Part shown: positions 51,922 through 61,758 of the stretch, one piece after another | Position numbering within the stretch: position 1 is the stretch's first letter | Layout: every line of letters begins with the position of its first letter | Assembly: GCF_000814675.1 (NCBI RefSeq) | Contig: NZ_JWIG01000013.1 | Location: 20,806 to 84,805, forward strand | Source: Pseudoalteromonas distincta | Lineage (GTDB): Bacteria; Pseudomonadota; Gammaproteobacteria; Enterobacterales; Alteromonadaceae | Direction: 5' to 3' | Length of the DNA stretch: 64,000 bases | Notes under the pieces: model-generated | Told to the model about the DNA's origin: nothing | Seen by the model: the letters and a program-made list of their open reading frames with translations, nothing else | Database searches by the model: none | Program-made: the position numbers and the translations under genes

Positions 51922-52970
51922 AAAACATTAACTATGACATGCTCGCAAGCGAGCTAGATGCCATTAAAATGGACACCCTTGGCAAAGTTGGCCAACAAGA
52001 TGCTGACTATATTCGCTCTGTTGTGCGCAAACAGCGAGTGTGTGAATGGAGCGGGCGAATTTTGCTAATGCTTGGTTTTATTCAGCCATTATTGTGGGTT
52101 GCAGGTGTGTTGCTATTAGCGCTTGCTAAAATTTTAGACAATATGGAAATTGGCCACAATGTAATGCATGGTCAATACGATTGGATGAACGACAAGCAAC
52201 TTAACTCACAGCATTATGAGTGGGACATAGCGTGCGACGGGCAAAGTTGGCACCGCGTACATAATTTTGAGCACCATACTTATACTAATATTATTGGCAA
52301 AGACAGAGACTTTGGTTATGGCTTGTTGCGTTTAAGCGATGATTTTAAGTGGCGTTTTAAAAATGTATGGCAGTTTTTTACGTATATTAATTTAAGTGTG
52401 TTATTTCAGTGGGGCGTGTCGTATCACGAATTGGCTGCAGAGCGTGTTTTTATTGGTAAAAAGAAAGAAAACCGCGAAGGGCTTGTATCACATTCTACAT
52501 TAAAGCAACGCTTTTTTAGTAAAGGCGCTCGCCAACTAATTAAAGATTATGCGATATTTCCGTTACTTGCAGGGCCTTTATTTTTATGGGTATTGGCGGG
52601 TAATTTAGTAGCAAACTTAATCCGTAATTTATGGACATCAACCATAATATTTTGTGGTCACTTTACAGAAGAAACACAAACTTTTAAACAAGAAGACTGC
52701 GTAAACGAAACGCAAGGGCAGTGGTATTATCGCCAAGTACTGGGCTCGTCAAATATTAAAGGGTCGCATTGGTTTCATGTTTTAACGGGGCATTTGAGCT
52801 GCCAAATAGAGCATCACTTATTTCCTGATATGCCGTCTTCGCGCTATCAAGAAGTTGCACCTCAAGTACAAGCCGTTTTGAAAAAACACGGTATTGATTA
52901 CCATACAGGTAGCTTTTTTAAACAGTATACCTCGGTGCTAAAACGTATTATTAGATATTCGTTTAAGTAA
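51918..52970 (+). CDS. Membrane fatty acid desaturase
   Basis: 350 aa. The three histidine boxes are HNVMH, HNFEHH and QIEHH, embedded in hydrophobic helices (ILLMLGFIQPLLWVAGVLLL; FPLLAGPLFLWVLAGNLVAN). Belongs to the acyl-lipid/acyl-CoA desaturase family (DesB-like) that makes unsaturated fatty acids aerobically. Needs electrons from the upstream ferredoxin-reductase fusion. Probably controlled by the two FabR/DesT-like sites according to the unsaturated/saturated acyl balance. Confidence 0.92.
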   Translation: MKNINYDMLASELDAIKMDTLGKVGQQDADYIRSVVRKQRVCEWSGRILLMLGFIQPLLWVAGVLLLALAKILDNMEIGHNVMHGQYDWMNDKQLNSQHYEWDIACDGQSWHRVHNFEHHTYTNIIGKDRDFGYGLLRLSDDFKWRFKNVWQFFTYINLSVLFQWGVSYHELAAERVFIGKKKENREGLVSHSTLKQRFFSKGARQLIKDYAIFPLLAGPLFLWVLAGNLVANLIRNLWTSTIIFCGHFTEETQTFKQEDCVNETQGQWYYRQVLGSSNIKGSHWFHVLTGHLSCQIEHHLFPDMPSSRYQEVAPQVQAVLKKHGIDYHTGSFFKQYTSVLKRIIRYSFK

Positions 52971-52986
52971 ATTATTTACCTTTAAG

Positions 52987-53023
52987 AATCGGCTAATGCA
53001 ACTGCATTAGCCGATTTTTTTGT
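52987..53023 (+). terminator. Rho-independent terminator of the desaturase operon
   Basis: 14-bp stem AATCGGCTAATGCA / TGCATTAGCCGATT followed by a T-run. Confidence 0.93.
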
Positions 53024-53167
53024 TTATAGCACCCAATGCGGTTGATTAGTAAACAGCACTTGCAAAAATTTCTCATAGTTAATTAAAAAAGCCTTACTTT
53101 AGCTATGGTTAAATAGCGTGTGATTGTCATACAATGGAGGAAAATAGACCACACAAGAGAGATTAAA

Positions 53168-54163
53168 ATGGCCGCATTTGGTACCGTGTTTATGCCGCAG
53201 ATGATTCAAGCTCGTTTTTCTGATAATAAATGGAGCGAAAGCTCAATTGTCCCTTCCGATAAACTTGAACTTCATGCTGGTGCGCACGTTCTTCATTATT
53301 CAAGTACATGTTTTGAAGGCTTAAAAGCCTTTCGCCATGAAGATGGTTCTGTTTATCTTTTTAGAATGGATGCAAACATTGCACGCATGCAACAAAGCTC
53401 AGCGCTATTAAGCTTACCGAGTTTTGACAGCGATATGCTAAAAACGATGATTATCGATATTATGCGCGAATACGCAGATGAAACGCCATTACCGCCGGGC
53501 TCTATGTATATTCGCCCAACGCACATTGGAACTGAGGCTGCAATTGGTAAAGCGGCAGCGCCATCAATGAGCTCGCTTTTGTACACGTTACTATCGCCAG
53601 TAGGAGATTACTTTGCCGGTGGTGCAACTGCACTGCGCGTACTGCTTGAAGAAGATGGCATGCGCTGCGCTCCGCACATGGGTATGGTAAAAAGTGGTGG
53701 TAACTACGCCAGTGCTCTAGCACCTATTAGTGCTGCACGAACTAAGTATCAAGCAGATCAAATTTTATTTTGCCCAGGTGGCGACGTACAAGAAACCGGT
53801 GCTGCTAACTTTATACTTATTGATGGCAACGAAATTATTACTAAAGCGCTTGATAGCACGTTTTTACATGGTGTAACGCGTAATAGTATTTTAACCATTG
53901 CAAAAGATTTAGGTATGACGGTAAGCGAACGTAACTTTAGCGTTACTGAGCTATTAGAGCGTGCTGCTAAACCAGGTACTGAAGCGGCGCTTTCGGGCAC
54001 TGCAGCTGTGCTAACTGCTGTGGGTACTTTTATTCATAACGATAAAGAATACAAAGTAGGTACTGGCGAGCCAGGCCCAACTACTGCGCGCCTTCGCCAA
54101 GCATTGAACGATATTCAATGGGGTAAAAGTGAAGACAAGCACGGCTGGTTAACTAAAATCTAA
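53168..54163 (+). CDS. ilvE: Branched-chain amino acid aminotransferase
   Basis: 331 aa from the ATG at 53168 (GAGAG upstream); 16 open codons before it are untranslated leader. PLP fold type IV. The Schiff-base lysine is K175 in MVKSGGNYASAL. HYSSTCFEGLKAFR, the phosphate-binding QETGAANF segment and the FLHGVTRNSIL motif are those of group II branched-chain aminotransferases. Last step of Val/Ile/Leu synthesis and first of their breakdown. Single gene with its own terminator. Confidence 0.93.
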   Translation: MAAFGTVFMPQMIQARFSDNKWSESSIVPSDKLELHAGAHVLHYSSTCFEGLKAFRHEDGSVYLFRMDANIARMQQSSALLSLPSFDSDMLKTMIIDIMREYADETPLPPGSMYIRPTHIGTEAAIGKAAAPSMSSLLYTLLSPVGDYFAGGATALRVLLEEDGMRCAPHMGMVKSGGNYASALAPISAARTKYQADQILFCPGGDVQETGAANFILIDGNEIITKALDSTFLHGVTRNSILTIAKDLGMTVSERNFSVTELLERAAKPGTEAALSGTAAVLTAVGTFIHNDKEYKVGTGEPGPTTARLRQALNDIQWGKSEDKHGWLTKI

Positions 54164-54187
54164 TTATAGATTTAATAGCAACTCGCA

Positions 54188-54217
54188 TTAAAAAGCCACC
54201 TAATCGGTGGCTTTTGT
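54188..54217. terminator. Bidirectional terminator
   Basis: Stem AAAAGCCACC-TAATC-GGTGGCTTTT between the convergent ilvE and TonB receptor genes. Confidence 0.9.
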
Positions 54218-54244
54218 GTGTTTGGTTACTTTAAGCTGTGCTTA

Positions 54245-56815
54245 TTAAAACTTCATTTCTATTTTACCGTACACGTAGCGTCCGTTAAATCCATACGGCG
54301 AGAAGCTAGAGTAAGCAAATAAACGTGAGAAGGTGGTTACATCGTCAACATTTTCACGGGTTGCATCTGGGTAAACATCAAAAATGTTATTAGCCCCTAA
54401 GCTCAGCGATAAGTTTTCATTAAGCGAATAGGCTACATCTAAGTCGGTTATCCATTCAGGCTTTAGCACTTCGTTACGTTCTGGGATATCTGAAGGGTCT
54501 TGAGTTTCGCCGTAACGTGTTGTTCTAAGCGTGGTACGTATGTCGTCGTTAGTCCATGTTGCGCTTAAGTTGTACTTATTACGCGGTGTGCTTACTTCAA
54601 AACGACGCAGCTCAGTGCCTGAGAACAAGTTGTCTTGATCAAACCCTGCACCTTGAAGCTCTGCTGGTGGGTCGATAATATTTGTTACTTCATTTTTACC
54701 GTAATTGTAACCTAGGTTAAAGGCTAAATCGCCATAACCATCAGTTGCTACATTATATGAGGCAACCACATCCACACCACGGGTTTTACTGTCAATTGCA
54801 TTTAAGAAGAAACGACCTTGGTTAGCGCCTGTGCCTTGAAGTAAATCGGCAATAGCATCGCCCGATAAGTTGTTTGATAACACAATGCGGTCATCAATTA
54901 ATATTTGGTAGTAATCAACCGATAAGCTGAAATTAAAGTCGGTAGACCATGTAAAACCAACGCCGTAGTTAGTAGCTTCTTCTGCATCAAGACCCGGTGA
55001 GCCCAGTGCTTTTGCTACATCGCTGCTTGGTGCGAACGTACCTGTTTCGGTTGGTTCACCATCAACAAATACAGTGGCCACTGAGGTAAAGTATTGTTGC
55101 TGCAAAGAAGGTGCTCTAAAGCCAGTTGATACAGAGGCGCGCAGCGCTAAGTCTTCAGTTAATGAATAACGAGTCGCAACTTTACCGTTAAGTGTATCGC
55201 CAAAGTCTGAGTAATCTTCATAACGGGCGGCAACCGCTAAATTCCAATCGTCGGTTAGGTAGGTTTCAAGGTCTATATACAAGCTCACGTTATGGCGGCT
55301 ATTATCGCCCTCTGATTCGGGTGTAAACCCTGGGAATACTTGTGCGCCCGCTGCGCCAAATGGGCCATCAACTGGGTCGGTTACTGCGCCTCCTGGGCCA
55401 AATGACCCTTGTGCATATGATGCTTCTTCGCCTGCATCTATTTGGTATCCTTCGCGGCGATACTCAGCACCTACAGCTACACTTACCGAGCTTTCTAAAA
55501 AGCTGACGTCTACTTCGCGGCTAAAATCAACGTTTAAGGTAAGTTGATCGTAGGTAAGTGTTCCTGCATCAAAGCTTGTTTGGCTAGTAGGGCCGTATGA
55601 GGTATTTAAGCTATTTATAACACCAAACTCAAATGCATCTTGACCATATACGGCCGATACATCGTAATTCCATTCACTTACAAAACCTTTAGCGCCAAGT
55701 GCCAGTGAAAAGTCATCTATGTCTGAGGTGATAACAGGTAAAAAGCCATCAGGATAAACTTCTTCTATATTACGGCTATCGCTTGCACGGCGATAAAAAC
55801 CGCCGCCTTCGCCTTCGCGTTTGCTGTAAGAGCCAAACGAATATAAATCTACTTCGTTTGTTAATTGATACCCCGCGTTATAAAACACTGAAAAGTCTTC
55901 TACATCGCCATTACCAAAGTTATGGTTATATCGATTTACGGTAAGTTCACGTGGGTCGAGAGAGCCATCATCTAATCGTGCGTAGTTTTCACGGTTATCG
56001 TAGTCAGAGCGGTTTGTTGAATGGCGGTCGCGGTATTCTGTTGAAATGTTTAAAAAGCCATTATCGCCAAGTTCAAAACCCATATTACCTTGCAGCGTTA
56101 GTGTTTGGCCGTCGGTTAAAGAACGATCGCCCCCTTCGGTAAAGGCTAAATTACCATCACTGCCTTCAGATACAGACTCAAGCTGTGGTACACCGTCCAT
56201 TTCGGTTACGTTAGCACCATATATAGCCGCCACTGAACCACCGCTGCTGGCACTTTTAAGCACAATATTAATAACACCGGCTATAGCATCAGAGCCATAT
56301 TGGGCTGCTGCGCCATCACGTAATACTTCAATGCGGTCGATAGCATTTGCAGGTATCGCATTTAAATCAACAGATGATGAACCACGACCCGTTGAGCCAT
56401 TTAAGTTAAGTAATGCGTTGCTATGGCGGCGCTTACCATTAACAAGCACTAAAGTGTGATCGGGGGCTAAGCCACGAAGTTGAGCAGGGCGTACATGGTC
56501 ACTACCATCAGTAAGTGATGCTTGCGGGAAGTTAAAGCTGGGTAATAAATTGCTAAGTAGGGCATTCGTTTCAGTAAAGCCTGAATTTTTAAGTGCATCT
56601 GCGCCAATTATATCGATGGGTACTGCGCTGTCTTCTACTGTACGGCCTAATCGGCGAGAGCCAATTACGCTTATTTGTTCGATGTTTTCTTCTGCTTTGG
56701 TGTCTTGCTCTGCAGCATTTACTGAGAGCGAACCAACTAGTGCAGCAGACGCGCTCATGGCGAGTAATATTTGTGGTACCGACTGCTGTAATTTAAATAA
56801 CGGTTTTCTATTCAT
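54245..56815 (-). CDS. TonB-dependent receptor
   Basis: 856 aa from the ATG at 56815 with GGGGAAA upstream; an ATG seven codons earlier is possible. Signal peptide ILLAMSASAALVGSLSVNAA, TonB box IEQISVIG, plug motif VRPAQLRGLAPDHTLVLVNG and DAIAGVINIVL, then a barrel ending YVYGKIEMKF. This iron/vitamin-type plug (GRGSSSVDLNAIPANAIDRI) is widespread in Alteromonadales and its ligand is unknown. No regulator or enzyme lies next to it. The first ~30 residues after the signal are Glu/Asp-rich. Confidence 0.93.
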   Translation of the reverse strand: MNRKPLFKLQQSVPQILLAMSASAALVGSLSVNAAEQDTKAEENIEQISVIGSRRLGRTVEDSAVPIDIIGADALKNSGFTETNALLSNLLPSFNFPQASLTDGSDHVRPAQLRGLAPDHTLVLVNGKRRHSNALLNLNGSTGRGSSSVDLNAIPANAIDRIEVLRDGAAAQYGSDAIAGVINIVLKSASSGGSVAAIYGANVTEMDGVPQLESVSEGSDGNLAFTEGGDRSLTDGQTLTLQGNMGFELGDNGFLNISTEYRDRHSTNRSDYDNRENYARLDDGSLDPRELTVNRYNHNFGNGDVEDFSVFYNAGYQLTNEVDLYSFGSYSKREGEGGGFYRRASDSRNIEEVYPDGFLPVITSDIDDFSLALGAKGFVSEWNYDVSAVYGQDAFEFGVINSLNTSYGPTSQTSFDAGTLTYDQLTLNVDFSREVDVSFLESSVSVAVGAEYRREGYQIDAGEEASYAQGSFGPGGAVTDPVDGPFGAAGAQVFPGFTPESEGDNSRHNVSLYIDLETYLTDDWNLAVAARYEDYSDFGDTLNGKVATRYSLTEDLALRASVSTGFRAPSLQQQYFTSVATVFVDGEPTETGTFAPSSDVAKALGSPGLDAEEATNYGVGFTWSTDFNFSLSVDYYQILIDDRIVLSNNLSGDAIADLLQGTGANQGRFFLNAIDSKTRGVDVVASYNVATDGYGDLAFNLGYNYGKNEVTNIIDPPAELQGAGFDQDNLFSGTELRRFEVSTPRNKYNLSATWTNDDIRTTLRTTRYGETQDPSDIPERNEVLKPEWITDLDVAYSLNENLSLSLGANNIFDVYPDATRENVDDVTTFSRLFAYSSFSPYGFNGRYVYGKIEMKF

Positions 56816-56867
56816 GCTGTATTTCCCCATACCCATTGAATTATTTTAGTTTTGTACAAAAAGATTA

Positions 56868-57029
56868 ATACCAACCCGCAATAATACTTAATCATTTTTA
56901 GGGGCTAAACGTGCCGTTACCTGCGTTAAAAAATTCTCATTTAGAGCAACTAAATAGCGAATTTTTTGCCTAGCTATCAACACGTTTTTCCATCCTCAAA
57001 ATAGATCACTTAATTAAGCGGATTGGTAT
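56868..57029. repeat. 162-bp ATACCA...TTGGTAT element, copy B
   Basis: Begins ATACCAACCCGCAATAA and ends TAAGCGGATTGGTAT; the ends are near-perfect inverted repeats. Central hairpin ATTTAG-AGCAA-CTAAAT, where copy A has ATGTAG/CTACAT. Pairing is kept while sequence changes. Exactly the length of copy A. Confidence 0.85.
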
Positions 57030-57340
57030 AAACTTTTTTGTTACCTTGAACATATACTTAATTAACAAAGCCAGTCAATTGAATAACATTCAATTAATTT
57101 AAGGGTTTTTATAATTACATTTGGCTGTTTTTTATAATGACCATTGTTTTAGTTATATAGCGAAGGTAATTGCTAAGTAATTGATGAATAGTGAATTATA
57201 TTTAAAAATTAAATTTAACGTTTAGTTAACTGGTAAGATGAGGTTGGTAGGTTTAACTAATCATGAGTAGGAAGCCGTTTTTATTGGGCTGGCAATAAAC
57301 AACTGTTGAGCTATAAATATTTTTGAAAATATAAAATAAA

Positions 57341-57387
57341 AACACACCCATTAAATGTTAACTGAATTAACATTTAATGGGTGTGTT
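57341..57387 (-). terminator. Perfect 21-bp hairpin, terminator of the DUF962 gene
   Basis: Arms at 57341-57361 and 57367-57387 are perfectly complementary (AACACACCCATTAAATGTTAA) with loop CTGAA. On the minus strand it ends in TTTTTATTTT. It is unusually long for a terminator and lies ~100 bp past the stop. Confidence 0.75.
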
Positions 57388-57484
57388 ATAAATTATGTAC
57401 TACTTATTAGAACCTATACTTTAAAGCATGAAGCAATTTTGTTTTTATAAGTAATTGGTATAAAAAAGAATGCTAAAAATAGTG

Positions 57485-57799
57485 TTAAAATTTAATTTTT
57501 CCAACAAGCATATCTTTAAACATTACCCAATCTCCCCACAAACTGTAAAAAGGGTGTTTAAAAGTAGCAGGGCGGTTTTTTTCAAAAAAGAAATGTCCGA
57601 CCCACGCAAACCCATATCCAATAACAGGTAATAGCCACAATAAACTGTAGTGTTGTTTTAATAATGCTATTGCGATTACAGCAAGAACGAGGGTGCTTCC
57701 TATAAAATGTAAGCGGCGGCAAGTCACGTTGCTGTGCTCTTTTAAATAATAAGGATAGAAAGCTTTAAAGCTTTTAAACGTGGGGTTTGTACTTTGCAT
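57485..57799 (-). CDS. DUF962 (short Mpo1-like) protein
   Basis: 104 aa. FKAFYPYYLKEHSNVTCRRL with HFIGSTLVL, then GYGFAWVGHFFFEKNRPATF and KHPFYSLWGDWVMF are the DUF962 signatures, with the conserved histidines. Two hydrophobic segments. It is the short form of the family; the longer Mpo1-like homologue is at 43860. If the family is enzymatic, a fatty-acid dioxygenase role is possible. Confidence 0.88.
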   Translation of the reverse strand: MQSTNPTFKSFKAFYPYYLKEHSNVTCRRLHFIGSTLVLAVIAIALLKQHYSLLWLLPVIGYGFAWVGHFFFEKNRPATFKHPFYSLWGDWVMFKDMLVGKIKF

Positions 57800-57963
57800 A
57801 GTGTGCTCTTTTATTGTTTTTTATTTTAATGAGGGTCGTGCTATTAAAGCGTAAGTTTACATTTGTTTACAGCGATAAATGGCGCTTAACGCATCTAAAT
57901 AGACAAAAGGGCTAAAAGTTAATAACTTAGGCGCACTATTAATAAATAAGAATGGAACTCAGG

Positions 57964-60120
57964 ATGTTTAAACATACTCTAGCGTGTGCTGTAATTGTAG
58001 CGCTTAGCGGCTGTTCAGAGCCAACTAATACGGTAACTCAAGAAGAAGTAAAAGCACCTATGAAGCAAGTTAACGCAGTTATATACCCAGAAACAAAAAA
58101 AGGCGATGTGGTTGACACTTACTTTGAAGAAACCGTTAGTGACCCATATCGTTGGCTTGAAGATGATATGAGCAGAGAAAGTGCCGATTGGGTTAAAACG
58201 CAAAACAATTTAACGTTTTCTTATTTAGAACAAATACCTTATCGCGATAAGTTAAAGCAGCGCCTTGAAAAACTAATGAATTACGAAAAAATAGGCGCTC
58301 CTTTTACTGAAGGCGATTACACCTATTTTTATAAAAACGATGGCCTGCAAAATCAATATGTTTTGTACCGCAGTAAAGATGGCGGCGACGTTGAAGTATT
58401 TTTAGATCCAAACAAGTTTAGTGAAGATGGTACGACGTCTATGTCGGGTTTATCGTTTTCAAAAGATGGCTCATTGCTCGCGTATCAAATATCTGAAGGT
58501 GGTAGCGACTGGCGTAAAATTATAGTTATTGATGCACATACTAAAGAACAAGTTGAAGAAGCGCTTGTTGACGTTAAATTTAGTGGCATAGAGTGGCTTG
58601 GCAACGAAGGTTTTTATTATTCAAGTTACGACAAACCTAAAGGCAGTGAGCTTTCGGCTAAAACAGATCAGCATAAAGCGTATTACCATAAGTTAGGTAC
58701 TGCACAATCTGCTGATAGTGTTGTATTTGGTGAAACTGATGAGCAAAAACATCGCTATGTAGGCGCTGATGTAACTCATGACGGCCGTTACTTGCTTATT
58801 TCGGCAAGTACGTCTACTTCAGGGAATAAGCTGTTTATAAAAGACTTAACAAAGCAAAACAGTGAGTTTGTAACGGTTGTAGGAAATACTGATTCAGATA
58901 CATCAGTTATTGATAACGAAGGCAGCAAGCTGTTTTTAGTTACTAACCTTAATGCACCAAACAAAAAAGTAGTGACGGTTGATGCAAGCAACCCAAGCCC
59001 TGAAAATTGGGTTGATTTAATTCCTGAAACCAAAAACGTACTAAACCTTACAAAAGGCGGCGATACCTTTTTTGCCAACTATATGGTTGATGCGATTTCG
59101 CAGGTAAAACAGTACAACAAAAAAGGCGAGCTAATTCGCGAAATTACATTACCAGGCGTGGGTACAGCACGCGGTTTTGGCGGTAAAAAAGATCAAACAA
59201 CGCTTTATTATTCGTTCACTAACTACAAAACACCAGGTACTACTTATACGTTTGACGTAACTACGGGTGAATCGGGTGTTTATCGTAAGTCGGCTATTGA
59301 TTTTAATAGTGATGATTACACGTCTGAGCAGGTGTTTTACACATCTAAAGACGGTACTAAAATACCGATGGTAATTACCTATAAAACAGGCATTAAGCTT
59401 GATGGTTCAAACCCTACAATTTTATACGGTTACGGTGGTTTTAATATTAGTTTAACGCCAAGCTTTAGCCCCGTTAATGCAGTATGGCTTGAGCAAGGTG
59501 GTGTATACGCCGTTGCTAATATTCGCGGTGGTGGTGAGTACGGTAAAGACTGGCACAATGCCGGCACTAAATTGCAAAAGCAAAATGTGTTTGACGACTT
59601 TATTGCCGCAGCTGAGTATTTAAAAGATAAAAAGTACACATCTAAAAAGCGCTTAGCACTTCGCGGTGGATCTAATGGTGGTTTGTTAGTTGGCGCAGTG
59701 ATGACGCAGCGCCCAGACTTATTTCAAGTGGCTCTACCTGCTGTAGGCGTACTTGATATGCTGCGCTACCATACATTTACTGCGGGCGCTGGTTGGGCAT
59801 ACGACTACGGTACCAGTGAGCAAAGCAAAGAAATGTTTGAATACATTAAAGGTTATTCACCACTTCATAATGTAAAAGCAGGTGTTGAGTATCCAGCCAC
59901 TATGATTACAACTGGCGATCATGATGACCGCGTTGTCCCTTCGCATTCGTTTAAGTTTGCCGCTGAGCTTCAAGCAAAGCAAACGGGTAATAATCCAACA
60001 CTTATTCGCATAGAAACCAATGCGGGGCATGGCGCAGGTACACCAACGAGTAAAACAATTGAGCAGTACGCTGATATATTTGGTTTTACGCTATATAACA
60101 TGGGCGTAGAGTCGTTATAA
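57964..60120 (+). CDS. Prolyl oligopeptidase (S9A), lipoprotein form
   Basis: 718 aa from the ATG at 57964 with GGAA upstream; another ATG lies four codons earlier. Lipoprotein-type signal peptide with VALSGC. N-terminal seven-bladed beta-propeller ([19 protein letters not shown] at the start), then the alpha/beta hydrolase domain. Catalytic Ser570 in RGGSNGGLL, Asp in GDHDDRVVP and His in NAGHGAG. Cleaves after proline in short peptides. The lipobox predicts a periplasmic, membrane-anchored enzyme. Complete, monocistronic. Confidence 0.94.
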   Translation: MFKHTLACAVIVALSGCSEPTNTVTQEEVKAPMKQVNAVIYPETKKGDVVDTYFEETVSDPYRWLEDDMSRESADWVKTQNNLTFSYLEQIPYRDKLKQRLEKLMNYEKIGAPFTEGDYTYFYKNDGLQNQYVLYRSKDGGDVEVFLDPNKFSEDGTTSMSGLSFSKDGSLLAYQISEGGSDWRKIIVIDAHTKEQVEEALVDVKFSGIEWLGNEGFYYSSYDKPKGSELSAKTDQHKAYYHKLGTAQSADSVVFGETDEQKHRYVGADVTHDGRYLLISASTSTSGNKLFIKDLTKQNSEFVTVVGNTDSDTSVIDNEGSKLFLVTNLNAPNKKVVTVDASNPSPENWVDLIPETKNVLNLTKGGDTFFANYMVDAISQVKQYNKKGELIREITLPGVGTARGFGGKKDQTTLYYSFTNYKTPGTTYTFDVTTGESGVYRKSAIDFNSDDYTSEQVFYTSKDGTKIPMVITYKTGIKLDGSNPTILYGYGGFNISLTPSFSPVNAVWLEQGGVYAVANIRGGGEYGKDWHNAGTKLQKQNVFDDFIAAAEYLKDKKYTSKKRLALRGGSNGGLLVGAVMTQRPDLFQVALPAVGVLDMLRYHTFTAGAGWAYDYGTSEQSKEMFEYIKGYSPLHNVKAGVEYPATMITTGDHDDRVVPSHSFKFAAELQAKQTGNNPTLIRIETNAGHGAGTPTSKTIEQYADIFGFTLYNMGVESL

Positions 60121-60158
60121 AAGCGCTTTAACAAAATAGCTAACTTTAATAGCTGAGC

Positions 60159-60198
60159 AAAAAGGCCGAGTAAATTTAATTTACTCGGCCTTTTTAAT
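60159..60198 (+). terminator. Rho-independent terminator between convergent genes
   Basis: Stem AAAAAGGCCGAGTAAA / TTTACTCGGCCTTTTT, T-run on both strands; serves prolyl oligopeptidase and possibly dgt. Confidence 0.93.
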
Positions 60199-60217
60199 GT
60201 TAGCAGTTAGCAGTTAG

Positions 60218-61510
60218 CTACTGCATAGGTGAAAACAATCGTTGGTATGTTTTATAAGCGTACTCGTCGGTCATTCCGCTCAAATAATCGCAAATTATAC
60301 GCATACCTTGGTTTTGTTTTTGTGCTTCTATGTATTGTGCTTGTGTTGTTTCGGGCAATAAGCGCAGCGGATCGCTAGCAAACGCGGTAAATAACTCTAT
60401 GAGTAAGTTTTGACCTTTGAACTCTATTTGTTGCATTTCGGGGTCGCGTATTAAACGTTGAAACACAAAATGCTTAAGTATTTGCAATACACTGTCGTAT
60501 TGGGCATCTAATTTAGCGGTGTACTTTAAAATAGGGCATTCAAAGTTATCGTTTTGAATATCCAAATGTATATGAATAATAAAGGTATTAACCAGCTCAC
60601 CTATGGCATCTTTTCGCTCATAATCATTTTTTGAAAACAAGCGCTGGGTCAGCGATTCAAGCATGGCGTTTAGCCAGTCAAAGTTTAGTGCTTTTAAATG
60701 GGGCAGAGCATGGGTTTGCCAATCGTCTAATGTGAGTACGTGGGTTGCAATGGCATCTTCTAAGTCGTGTACCGCATATGCTATATCGTCGGCATGCTCC
60801 ATTATGGCGCTATCGAGCGATTTATACATTGTTTTAGCGCGGTACTTATCAATAGCGGCATGGTTCCCTAACAATGTTTTATCGTTTTGACTCAGTGGTT
60901 CTACTATCCAATTGAATATGGCTGCATCGTCGTTGTATAACCCTTTGGCAGGTCGCCAATCATCTGCTTTTATAAATGCACGACCGGTTGTGGCATCGGG
61001 AATGGTATGCCAAAGCGTATTAATAAACGCGGGGTATTTTATAAAACCTAATAAAGTACGACGAGTTAGGTTCATACCGTGCCCATTACTATAGGGCTCA
61101 AGTTTTGCAACTATGCGCAGTGTTTGTGCGTTACCTTCAAAACCACCGTGATCGCGCATCATGTAATTTAGCGCTATTTCACCACCATGACCAAAAGGCG
61201 GATGGCCAATATCGTGCGCTAAACACAATGTTTCGAGCAGTCCAGTTGATGGAAAGTGCGTAAAGTCGCTATGTTGCGCTTTTAAATGGCGCAATATGCC
61301 GGTACCAATTTGCGATACTTCTAAAGAGTGGGTAAGGCGAGTGCGGTAAAAGTCGTTTAGGCCAATGCCCATAATTTGGGTTTTAGCTTGCAAACGCCTA
61401 AATGCAGCGGCATGAATAATGCGCGAACGATCGACCTGCCACGGCGAGCGGTTATCGTTAGGGCGATGTTTATATTGCTCTATTATTCGGCTTTGCCATT
61501 GTTTATCCAT
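60218..61510 (-). CDS. dgt: Deoxyguanosinetriphosphate triphosphohydrolase-like protein (HD domain)
   Basis: 430 aa. HD-domain metal ligands occur in RLTHSLEVSQIG, LAHDIGHPPFGHGGE and the later EHADDIAYAVHDLED. The N-terminal SRIIHAAAFRRLQAKTQI is typical of dGTPases. Hydrolyses dGTP or other dNTPs to deoxynucleoside plus triphosphate and so trims dNTP pools. It resembles the shorter dgt-like family of Vibrio and Shewanella rather than the longer E. coli Dgt. Single gene. Confidence 0.92.
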   Translation of the reverse strand: MDKQWQSRIIEQYKHRPNDNRSPWQVDRSRIIHAAAFRRLQAKTQIMGIGLNDFYRTRLTHSLEVSQIGTGILRHLKAQHSDFTHFPSTGLLETLCLAHDIGHPPFGHGGEIALNYMMRDHGGFEGNAQTLRIVAKLEPYSNGHGMNLTRRTLLGFIKYPAFINTLWHTIPDATTGRAFIKADDWRPAKGLYNDDAAIFNWIVEPLSQNDKTLLGNHAAIDKYRAKTMYKSLDSAIMEHADDIAYAVHDLEDAIATHVLTLDDWQTHALPHLKALNFDWLNAMLESLTQRLFSKNDYERKDAIGELVNTFIIHIHLDIQNDNFECPILKYTAKLDAQYDSVLQILKHFVFQRLIRDPEMQQIEFKGQNLLIELFTAFASDPLRLLPETTQAQYIEAQKQNQGMRIICDYLSGMTDEYAYKTYQRLFSPMQ

Positions 61511-61589
61511 ACTGCTTACTCACACATAGTTAATATTATTAAACTTTGCTCAGTATACCCATGGACTTATAAATTGCGAATGAACAAAT

Positions 61590-61665
61590 GCACTACATAG
61601 GCTCTGTTTTATCTAAAACCCAAATACATTGCTGAAAATTCAACCGTAAAAGGTCATCAAACCCC
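61590..61665. repeat. Degenerate partial copy of the 285-bp inverted-repeat element
   Basis: CACTACATAGGCTCTG and, further on, CTGAAAATTCAACC match the right half of the element at 34883 (positions ~35082-35135: CACTACATAGGCTCTG ... GCAAATTCAACC). The terminal GGGCGTGTTG is lost. Confidence 0.7.
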
Positions 61666-61758
61666 AGTTATTCGCGTTTATAAAGTGGCTTAGGTATAAT
61701 GCGCCTTCGTATGCTTGTGTATTAACCATGCATAGTTGTTGTTTCAAAGAGAGAATAC

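Noticed and set aside
56046..56849. Plus-strand ORFs of 137, 99 and 67 aa
   Set aside because: All lie opposite the plug domain of the TonB receptor and show no start signals.
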